Assembly: GCA_029582155.1 (NCBI GenBank)
Contig: CM055911.1
Span: forward strand, 22,812,014-22,876,013
Length of the DNA: 64,000 nucleotides
Origin: Panopea generosa
Lineage: Eukaryota; Mollusca; Bivalvia; Adapedonta; Hiatellidae
Direction: 5' to 3'
Shown: positions 24,301-36,300 of the stretch, piece by piece
Layout of the letters: every line of letters starts with the position of its first letter
Numbering within the stretch: position 1 is the first letter of the stretch
Notes under the pieces: generated by a model
The model's input: the letters and a program-made list of their open reading frames with translations, nothing else
What the model was told of the DNA's origin: nothing
The model's database searches: none
Translations under genes and position numbers: made by a program

Positions 24301-27300
24301 TGGGTTACATTAGCCGTCTTGCAACAGGCAAGTGAGAATTGATCATCATTTTATCATATCTCCACTGAAGTTACTATGATGCTGTGTGGGCTGGGTTGCA
24401 TTAGCCGCCTTGCAACAAGCAAGTGAGAATTGATCATCGTTTTATCATAATATCTCCACTGAAGTTACTATGATGTTGTGTGGGTTGGGTTACATAAGCC
24501 TTCTTGCAACAGGCAAGTGAGAATTGATCATCGTTTTATCATAATATCTCCACTGAAGTTACTATGATGCTGTGTGTGCTGGGTTACACTAGCGGTCTTG
24601 CAACAAGCAAGTGAGAATTGATCATCGTTTTATCATAATATCTCCACTGAAGTTACTATGATGTTGTGTGGGCTGGGTTACACTAGCCGTCTTGCAACAA
24701 GCAAGTGAGAATTGATCATCGTTTTATCATAATATCTCCACTGAAGTTACTATGATGCTGTGTGGGCTGGGTTACATTAGCCGTCTTGCAACAAGCAAGT
24801 GAAAATTGATCATCGTTTTATCATAATATCTCCACTGAAGTTACTATGATGTTGTGTGGGTTGGGTTACATTAGCCGTCTTGCAACAGGCAAGTGAGAAT
24901 TGATCATCGTTTTATCATAATATCTCCACTGAAGTTACTAGGATGCTGTGTGGGCTGGGTTGCATTAGCCGTCTTGCAACAGGCAAGTGAGAATTGATCA
25001 TTGTTTTATCATAATATTTCCACTGAAGTTACTATGATGTTGTGTGGGTTGGGTTACATTAGCCGTCTTGCAACAGGCAAGTGAGAATTGATCATCGTTT
25101 TATCATAATATCTCCACTGAAGTTACTATGATGCTGTGTGGGCTGGGTTGCATTAGCCGTCTTGCAACAGGCAAGTGAGAATTGATCATCGTTTTATCAT
25201 AATATCTCCACTGAAGTTACTATGATGCTGTGTGGGCTGGGTTACATTAGCCGTCTTGCAACAAGCAAGTGAAAATTGATCATCGTTTTATCATAATATC
25301 TCCACTGAAGTTACTATGATGTTGTGTGGGTTGGGTTACATTAGCCGTCTTGCAACAAGCAAGTGAGAATTGATCATCATTTTATCATATCTCCACTGAA
25401 GTTACTATGATGCTGTGTGGGCTGGGTTGCATTAGCCGTATTGCAACAAGCAAGTGAAAATTGATCATCGTTTTATCATAATATCTCCACTGAAGTTACT
25501 ATGATGTTGTGTGGGCTGGGTTACATTAGCCGTCTTGCAACAGGCAAGTGAGAATTGATCATCGTTTTATCATATCTCCACTGAAGTTACTATGATGTTG
25601 TGTGGGCTGGGTTGCATTAGCCGTCTTGCAACAGGCAAGTGAGAATTGATCATTGTTTTATCATAATATCTCCACTGAAGTTACTATGATGTTGTGTGGG
25701 CTGGGTTACATTAGCCGTCTTGCAACAGGCAAGTGAGAGTTGATCAGCGTTTTATCGTATCTCCACTGAAGTTACTATGATGTTGTGTGGGCTGGGTTAC
25801 ATTAGCCGTCTTGCAACAGGCAAGTGAGAATTGATCATCGTTTTATCATAATATCTCCACTGAAGTTACTATGATGTTGTGTGGGCTGGGTTACACAAGC
25901 CGTCTTGCAACAAGCAAGTGAGAATTGATCATCATTTTATCATAATATCTCCACTGAAGTTACTATGATGTTGTGTGGGCTGGGGTGCATTAGCTGTCTT
26001 GCAACAGGCAAGTGAGAATTGATCATCGTTTTATCATATCTCCACTGAAGTTACTATGATGTGTGCTATAAATGTTATTAAACACAACTAGTTGCAAAGC
26101 CTCGGACTGAGGGATGTGGGTTCTATTCACCGCTGTTGTGATGTGAAACATCCTTAAACAGAACACTTAATCCCCATATGCCCAATGCTAATGCTAGTTC
26201 TATCTGGGAAGACACTGAGTAATATTTGTATAAGTTGCAAGAAATTGTTACACAATCAAGGAAACAAAAGTGTTCATAAGTGGGGTAGTGGATAGAGTGC
26301 TGGCTACTCCCACTAGAGGTTGCGAGTTTGATCCTCAGCTAGACCAGATGGCGTTTCGGAAACAACACTCAGTACTGGTTTTACCCAGAAATCAGACTCG
26401 AGAACAGTTCATACAAGCTCTGTCAAGCTAAAATAAATTTAATAGTATAAACTAAACGTAGTCCGTGTTGTTTCGGCTAAGAATAGAATTGCTGTCGATC
26501 TCTGCAGATGGGTAGGAATCCTCTGAATGGGTGTCATGTTCATTTTACTATTTTTTGTCGTGCTCACTATTGTGATTAAATTGGAACCATATGTGTGATG
26601 GCAAGAATAGGATCACTGTGGCTTATGAATGTCGTAAGAAGCGACACATGGAGTAATACGATAGAATTTGCTGAAACTCTGCAGGTATCAAGGATCTAGG
26701 TTCATTCTGCATATTCATTTGTTGATGTATTTTTTTTTTAATCTGTATGTTAATTTGTTGTTTTTGTACATGTAGAGCACTGATGTAGAGTGAACCTGGA
26801 ATCTTCGTTCCTGTTGGTGTTGAATAACCTATAATGTGTTGGGATGCCGTAAAACCCTATTCATTCATTCATAAACTAAACATACCCATGTTATTTACGT
26901 ACCTGAATATGTTCATGCATACATTGACAGGTTGAGGCCTTCAAACAACAGCACTTGGAAACACCCAGTAACATGACCACATCTGTTGTGGAGGAGGAAG
27001 ATGTCCCTCCCCCGCCATCCCCACCCAAGGGTAAGGCTGTTGTTCTACCCCCGAACTGGAAAACGGCCAAAGATGCTGAAGGAAAGATGTATTACTATCA
27101 CACAGTCACAAGGTACGTCTAATGCTAATTATTTGTGCAGACTAAGCAGTTCCGCAAAAACTCTCGGTTAGCTCAGTCGGTAGGACATCTAACTATCAAT
27201 CCAGGCCCAGGAGTGAAGAGTTTGCATCCTCGCATGGCCATACATAGTCTTCATGATGATTGATATATGACATTGCATCTCGTTGTCATTCGTCTCTTCC

Positions 27301-30300
27301 AGCTGATAGAAGTGGGAAAGTTATCAGTTACAGAGATGGGTGTGCTAGAGTACTGGTTAACCTTCAAGGATGACAGAAAAGAGTGGTTAAGTTAACTGAT
27401 CTTCTGTTATCCCTCATTGACATAAAAATGGTGCTAAATATTCAAACAAAAAAAACAAAATATTATATCTCATAGTCAAATGTCATTGTTTGGGTAATAC
27501 TAATATGCTGTTGCAATATTTGAAAAAAATGACATTGTTTATTTTTGCATTTATATTACCGTTTTGAAAACCTGTTCATTTGGAATGAAGAACTGTTTTT
27601 ACTCATCACAAAAGTCATTTTAGGCTTGCTTCAATTGAAATTTATCTAATTTCTTTTTTTATTTTACAAGCAAGAGAAAAAAGAAAGTAAAGATCTTTTT
27701 CCCTTTGACATTATTATCTTATAACAGTTACTCAAAGTTTGCATTTAATTGACCCAATCGATAAGCATGATAATTATATCAGTCAGACGACACATTTTAT
27801 CATGGAATACAGTGTTGGATTTGGAGGTGGGGTGGGGATGCTCCACACCTGGCATTTCAAAAGTAGTTAAATAAAAGAGAAATCATTCACGAGGAAAATT
27901 CTGAAAAATATACTCATCTACCCCTGGGTATTCCAAAATTAACAAAAATGGTACACATAGTAATGAGTTGAGATACGCTTGAATCTTCCACTGGCCCCAG
28001 CTGACTGCTAATCCTTACTCCACTTATGGCAGTAAACCAATTTTAAACGGTCAATTTTCATATGTGTGTATGCATGTATGTCATTGAAGGAGTCATGGAT
28101 TGGGCGGGGAGAGGGGTGAAAAAGGTTATCAGAACAAAGGTTGTGTAATCACATCGAGTTTCCTTTCTTATAACAGACAAATAGTGTAACTCTGTTTATG
28201 TATTCAATATTGAAAAATGGAATTAAAATATTATGGGCAGAATTATTTTTTAAAAAATACTTTTAAAAATATTGTTCGTTTTAAAAAAAAAGTGTTTAAG
28301 CGAAAGAAAGACATATAATCTCTCAAAAGTTTATAAATTATGTATGCTCTGTTAATTAAACTAAAAGTGAATTTATTGAGGGTGGGTGGGGATTGAATAA
28401 TATAGAAGAATTTAAGCTTATTGAAGTTGAATATCATTCCAGTTGCTGTTTCATTCAGAGGTCTTGCTCCAACTGCAAAACCAGATGACATGTATATGTA
28501 TTGTAATGTGTTGGAAATGGTATTTAACAAACACCCAAAGAATTTAGTTGTTGGTAATTAGCGTCACTTTTAACAATGAATCAAGACGTATCTCGACGGT
28601 GTCTACTTGAGACGGTATGTTAAGCACTGCAACACGGTAGTATCACGTCACAGACACATGTTATGATACCCCACCCTGTCACATTATACTGAAACCTGGC
28701 CAACCAGACTTAGAATTATCCTTTAAATGCTGAGCACCAAGTGAGGAAACTTTTAGTACCATTTTTCAAGTCTGATATGACTTGGTCGGTGAACGAACCC
28801 ACAACCTTTTGAATGTGAGGTGGATGCTCTACCACTAGACCACTGCTGCAGTAAGGAATTTAGTAAAGGCATATCAAAATATGAATGAACCAGTTTAAAA
28901 TCTATTCTATATTATATTTGGCATTAAAATTTCAGGCAGACGCAATGGGACCCGCCAAATATTGATACGGGTGAGCACACAGATGATAACATGGATCTAG
29001 GCACGCCGACAATAGACGATGTTACTACCAAGGTATGTATGAGGTTCATTTTAAAATTTATTTTTTAATTAGTTTCATGTGTGAATAATTATAGTATACA
29101 GGTCAGAATCCATATTTGTCAATGTCGGTCAAATTTACAGGAGTACGGCCCCTTTTAGACAAAATTTTAAGTAAAAAAAAAAAGTTTTCCATTTAACAGT
29201 GTGAGTGTTCTTGTCTCCTAACACATTTCTAGATAAAGATTGATTTATGATACATGAAAAGGAAGATTAGGTTCACTTGTGAAAATGAAAGCTTCTTAAA
29301 GGTAAAAAGGATACCTAAAGGATATCTGCAGCGGTGGTCTAGGGGTAGAGCATCTGCCCGGCATGTGTAAGGTCGTGGATTTGATCCTCAGCTGGGTCAT
29401 ACTAAAGATTTGAAAATGGTATCTGAAGCCTCTTCGTGCGATGCTCAGTAGTAAGAGGGTCTGGTTGTCCCGGTATCAGTATAATGTGACTGGGTGGGGT
29501 ATTATACCATGTGTCTGCGACATGATACTACAGTTAGGAAGGGCTTAGAGTCGACACTGTCGCAATACAACTGAAAAATTGTTGAAAGTGGCCCTAAACA
29601 CCATGCAACAACAATCTTAAAGATAATTTGGTGAAAATGTGTTCTGTACTAAACTTGAAATGTAATCTTTAAGTTTTTTGCTTGATTACTTCGTTTTGTG
29701 AATATCTTCTATAAATGAAAAGGATTGATTTTTAGGTAAATGTTGTCATATTGGCTGATAGAATAAGATTGAAACACCTGTATGTTTTTTCTTGAGCAAT
29801 TAATGCTGGCATACATGTATTTGGTCAGTTTTTTAAAAAAAAGTTGCTTTTTCCTAGTCCATGATTTTCAAAGGTGGGAAGTACATGTAGGTTGTGGATA
29901 AGCAGTGCTTTCCCCCGGAAACAAAGAAAGCGTAAGGGCATTTTCGCGTGCTAAAAGGATTTGAAGAAATAACAATATCAGCCACCACCTTACCGGTATT
30001 TAACATGCAATTGATAAATGTCTTCTTATTTTTTTTCTAATACTTCCTTAATCACTGTTATCAATAGTGATTCTTTAATTAGATGAGCAACTAGTAATTA
30101 TCCTATTTGATAGAAGCCATCCGCAGTTAGGTGTTAGCATACTGTAAACAATGTTTATCTAGGTCAATTTGACTGGTCAGTTGTTTCTCCCTCCAGTGTA
30201 TCTGGCTTGCCGAAGGCACCAGAGTCACCCCGACTCTTTAAAATTGTTAACAGGCAGACTGTGTCATAAATCTCCAATCTCTGACAAATTAAATACAGTG

Positions 30301-33300
30301 TTTTGCTTATTAAAGTCTTGATACTAAAAACTTCAGTCACCTTGACCCTCGACTGTATTTAATTGTCTTCATTCCTCCTTTATAATTACTTGTGATACTG
30401 TTCTTGGTGTATTTAATTGCAATGTTCACATGACCAGTATCATTTATAACAGCCATTCTTGATTGCCAAAGCGCAAGTTTTAAATTTGTAAATAGTGATT
30501 AAAAGTTTCAACAGGTGTTAAAATTTTGGAAGGAATAATAAATAATATATTTAGGCAATTATCTCAAAATTGTATTCTGAGGTCTTCCTCCACCAGTAAA
30601 ACTGGATATGCAAGATATATAACCTGAAAATGGCGTTAAAGTCCATTAAAAAAAAAAGAAGGTGTTTGAAAAGTGGCCATCTCATCATTTTGTCGCCCTT
30701 TCTCATTTATAACTGATCATATATTGTCACTCATTACATTACTAGTTTTATGTTCCTTCAAAGTTTGTCTTTGTGGAACAAGGACCAGTAGAGTATCATG
30801 ACACTGTGGTAAGATACACTGTTGTGTTCAATGTTTCTGTTGTACGTTTTGTACGTAGTTATTTCATGTAGATACGAAAACATGAAGAGTTTTAGAGTAG
30901 CTTTGCACCGAGCATTCAATATTTTAATTGTGCTGTTAGCATTGATGTTATTGTGTAATAGACGTTTGTAATAAATAAAAAATGATTTGAACTCTTTGTG
31001 AATATAAATGGAACTACAGGAAGATGGACCACAAAGGCCATCTGGGCCCTCATTTGGCCCTTTTGGGGGATTAAGGCCCCATTCCCCCTGCCTCCCCAAA
31101 TTTACTTGGGGAATTTTCTGGTTAAATAAACTAAGGAAACCTGTGACTGGTTAGACTAATTTTCCTTCTTTTCAACTACAGATACGATGTGACATGAAAA
31201 CGATGTGAAAATTCCTCTTCAGGGGAAACTGGCCCCATTACCCCAAAGTGAAGGGAAGGCCCATGTCATTCAAGTCAAACATTTTAAGTTTTCACTTTTT
31301 CTTTAAAAAATAAATCAACCTTTTTTTTTTTCATTTTTCCATTTTCATGTTGATTTTTTAGCGTATAAAAGCCACATTAAGTAATCACCTACTTCATGGA
31401 ACAGATTTGAAAGGGGGATAACTACTATAGCGCAGAATGTGTTAGAATGCTGGCTTTGTTTGGGATCTATGACTATATTAGCGACATGTTTGTTATGTCT
31501 GTTGGATATCAAGGGCTGTAATGATGGCATGGAGAGATAAAATATCGGGATGGAAAATGCTAATCCCTGATTCCTTCTTAATCGGCAGCTTTGCATGAAT
31601 TTTGCCTAAAAAAGTTTTTACTGAAGTTTAAAGTGATATATTTTATTTTATTAACACCAAAAATTAAAAATTAGTTGCTTTCTTGAGCTGCAAAGTTGCT
31701 TTAATTGAAAAGTGAATTCAGCATACACATTCCATGTTATCTATCTAGTTTCTGTCTTTGTTCTGTACCATTACAGCAGTTTATCTTTCATTTCTTAGTT
31801 TACTTTTGGTAGTTTTGTTTTTCATTAACAACTGCTGTTATCTCTTTATAGCAGAACTACTATTGTTTGTTACATGTTCACGTATTGATATACATATATT
31901 TTCTATTTAAGGCCATTACACATGTTCATGTTCACGTATTGATATACATAGCAATTGCCATGACCCTGGCGGCGGCGGCGTCGTCTGTAGACACCCAGGT
32001 TAAACTTTAGCGTTTAAGTAAGATATCTATACAACCACCCATTGGATGTGAATGAAACTTCGCATGTGTGTTCACCATCATCAGTGGAACACACACAGAC
32101 AAGAATCATAACTCTGGGTTGCATTTTGGCACAGTTATGGCCCTTTTTGGACTTAGACACCCAGGGGCAAGTTTTGTTGTCTTCTGACAACTCATTTTTT
32201 TTTTATGAAAATAAAAAGGGTTGGGATGGCATCAGAATGAAGGGTTGTGTGGGGATGATAATCTAGCAATTATTTCATTATAGCCTTGTGAACTGTCTTT
32301 TCATTTCTTGTTCTTCTGTACAAGGACATACATTGCACTTTGTGCTGTCCTTTAACCACCACTCACCACACACTGCTAAGATCACAGGTTCCAGCTTAAC
32401 TGAGTCCTAAAATTTCATTTGAAAAAAAAAAAATCGAGGGATCGTGAGTTTGAATCCCCACCCGGCAACAGTCTCCGCGATGATTGATATACGACATTGT
32501 GTCTCATTATCATTCGTCTCTCACCTCTGATTCAAGTGGGAAAGTTATCAGTTACTTGCGGAGATGGGGTGTGCTCGAGTACTGGTTAATCCCAGGAAAC
32601 AGTGGTTAGGTCAACTGATCATCTGTTAGCCTTCGATGGCATAAAAATGAAGCTAAATATTCAATCTATCATTTGAAAAAGTTTATCATTTACATATGGG
32701 AGGGCAGTGCTTCTTCTCATCAGATTCATTCTGAGGTCTTCCTCCACCAATAAAACTCTTTACCTGGATATGCTATACATGTACAACCTGTTAAGTGTTG
32801 AAATGGCATATAGGATAAACCCATTTAAAACACCACTCATTTTCATCATTCATTAACATGTTTTTACTTGTTCATTAATCGTTTTAATTATTCATTAATA
32901 TTGTAATTTCTATTTGTTTTCAATTGTTCACTAGTGTTAAACTGCATGCATTTACCATTATTCATTTATCCATGATATATTTCTATTCTTTTTTTCTTTC
33001 TTTCTTATATGCATATAAGTGCATCATTTAGACCAACATTAAAACAATGTCTGGTTGTCACTTCCAACCCATACCATTTAGGGATTGCGGAGGGTCGGCT
33101 GAAAGTAGCAAACAAATAATATTTTAATTTAGGCCTAATATTTTGCCACAACAGTCTGTATAATTTTTCATATTCTTCCCCCCCCCCCCCCCCCCCCTTC
33201 ACCCCTCCTCCCCCAAAAAATGCTATATGATTAGAATTGAGTTCAGTTCCATTAATTTAGCCTAATACATAAGCTGTTGGTGACGTTCTACCAAAACATG

Positions 33301-36300
33301 TGAACTTTAAACCTTAATGTTTGTTTCTTTAGCAGTCTGATGACAAAAAGACAACAACTGCGGCTGCTGACACATCCACTGAAACATCTCGCAAGTTGAA
33401 GGAGCAGTTTAAAACAAAGGTAAGTCTAGACATGACATAATTAACACTTGACCTGCATAGGGCCATTATGAATTAATTGCTAGATTATCATCCAACTTTT
33501 AATTTTTTTTTATTATGAAAATAAAAAGGGTCTGGGCAGCATGAAATTAGGAACTGGGCAGGCGAACGGGCAGGGATGATAATCTAGCAATTAATTTAGT
33601 ATGGCCTATCACTTGGCCTGCATAATATTTAATGTCTTGTAAACGGATCAATTGGAAGCAGAAGAATGTAACCAAGAAAAGAAAATAGCTATGGTACAAA
33701 TAACTGCTACGAATAGCTATGCTACAAATAGCTATGCTACAAATAGCTATGCTACAAATAATTATGTTACAAATAACTATGCTTCAAATAACTATGTTAC
33801 GAATAGCTATGCTACAAATAGCTGTGCTACAAATAATTACGCTACAAATAGCTATGCTACAAATAGTTATGATAAAATTATAAATTCTGCTTTGTTGTCA
33901 AATACATTATTAAAAGGTGTTGGCAACAATATAGTATAAAAAGCAGTTTCCTCCATGGCGATGTGGTCTAAGGTGCCGTCCTGATATCACTTACTCTCAC
34001 GGCTAAGGTTGTAGGTTTGAGTCTCACTCTCCAAAACTTTTATGTGAGAAAGTTTGCCAGTTACTTGCGGAAGGACGGTGGTTCTACTTAGATCCATTCC
34101 CGTGATCTCCCTCCACCAGTAATAACTGGTTTGCCATGTATAACCTGAATGTGTTGAAAATGGTGTTGAACCCCATTCAAAAAAAAAAAAAAGTAACAAG
34201 GCTTTGCAAAGCACAATATCGGTCTTGACAAAGAGTTCAATAAATTCGATACTAAATGAAGGTCCTCAGTGACCCTAAGTGAGGGTCCTCAGTGATACTA
34301 AATGAGGGTCTTCAGTGACCCTAAGTGAGGCCCTCAGTGGTCTATGGCAATGTAGTGTGGCTCTCATCCTTGAGTGTGTTTTTTGAGCCCAGCTCCGTCC
34401 TTTTGCCGGGAATATTAGATTGGGCATCGTTTGTGCATCCAAAAGCTTTAACAGAGAATAACTCCAAAACTGTTTAAGGTGACATTCACAAATTTTGTAC
34501 ACATGTCAACCTAGTGGTTGACTGTCTTTTGTATTGGAGAGTTTTCATTTTTCAATGTATTATTTTGTTGCCATGGAAATACATAGCCTAAATTAATCAA
34601 TTTGCCGTTTCCGGAGCACAACTCCAAAACCGTTCATGGCAACTTCCAAGAAACTAGTGGTCAAGTGGTGCCTTTTGCTGTGGAGGAACTCAGACCATTG
34701 TGGGGGATATTGATGACTAAGCCTTCTTGTTTACAATAATTTATTGACATACTTTTAAGGTTCAATCAAGTCAGAAAGTAGCTTGGCATTTTATTTACAA
34801 GGGCCAAGTTATACAGACAGTTCTGACAGATCAATCAGCAGTGATATTACTCTGGGTAGATTTAAAAAAAAATGTCCTAAGTTTTTTACACTTCTGCCCT
34901 ACAACATTCCATCATGACCATTTAAGTATTTTTTTTGCTAAGTATTAATCTTATTTTATTTGCAGATGTCTTCATGGATTGTTGTGTGTTTGAATCCATT
35001 CCGGAAGCAAGATTGCAAGCTGGGGAAGATAAATTCCACAGAAGACTTCAAGCACCTGGCCAGAAAGGTAGGGGACTTTTTTCAAACTTTATAGCGAGTA
35101 TACAGTTTTAAAACGTGCATGCAGTTTTGTCTTTGGTTAACCATATTGTCTAAAACAGTGTAAGACATTTTACATGAGAAAGAATGTTAGTTAGACAAGT
35201 TTTTCTTGCATACCAGACATGTATACAAAATAAAACATATACAAAAGCTTTATGGCTAAAGAAAAACTTGAAAAATTAAGATGTTTTGGTGGTTTAAGAC
35301 ATTTTGTTTGGAAGTGGGATGTGTGAAAAGGACAAAGATGAATGTTCCCCCTTCCATGAAATAAACTATTAGGCCCTATACCCCCTTCCCTGGAATAAAC
35401 TATAGGCCCTATACCCCCTTCCCTGGAATAAACTATTAGGCCCTATTCCCCCTTCCCTGGAATAAACTATTAGACCCTATTCCTCCTTCCCTGGAATAAA
35501 CTATTACGCCCTATTCCCCCTTCCCTGGAATATACTATTAGGCCCTATTCCTCCTTCCCTGGAATATACTATTAGGCCCTATTCCCCATCCCTGATAAAT
35601 ACTATTAAGCCCTATTCCTCCTTCCCTGGAATATACTATAAGGCCCTATCCCTCCTGCCCTTTAATATACTATTAGGCCCAATTCCCCTTTCCCTGGAAT
35701 ATTCTATTAGGCCCTATTCCTCCTGCCCTGGAATATACTATTAGACCCTCTTCCCCCTTCCCTGGAATAAACTATTAGGCCCTATTGCCCCTTCCCTGGA
35801 ATATATCATTAGGCCCTATTCCCCCTTCCCTGGAATATTCTATTAGGCCCTATTCCTCCTTCCCTGGGATACACTTTTAGGCCCTATTCCCCCTTCCCTG
35901 GGATTTTCTATTAGACCCTAACCCTACTGCCCACAAATATACTATTAGGCCCTATTCCCCCTTCTCTGGGATATTCTGTTAGGCCCTATCCCTCCTGCCC
36001 ACAAATATACTATTAGGCCCTATTCCCCCTTCCCTGGAATATACTATTAGACCCTATTCCCCCTTCCCTGGAATATACTATTAGACCCTATTCCCCCTTT
36101 CCTGGAATATACTATTAGGCCCTATTCCCCCTTCCCTGGAATATACCGTTAGGCCCTATTCCCCCTTCCCTGGAATATACTATTAGACCCTATTCCCCCT
36201 TCCCTGGAATATACTATTAGACCCTATTCCCCCTTCCCTGAGATATACTATTAGGCCCTATTCCCCCTTCCCTGGAATATTCTATTAGGCCCTATACCCC

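Noticed and set aside
21878..26062. CRISPR-like array of ~42 regularly spaced repeats
   Set aside because: The repeats are contiguous 94-bp tandem units without unique spacers, in an intron of a eukaryotic gene.
33652..33939. 95-codon frame with NSYAT repeats
   Set aside because: It reads through a 15-bp intronic minisatellite; the period explains the absence of stops.
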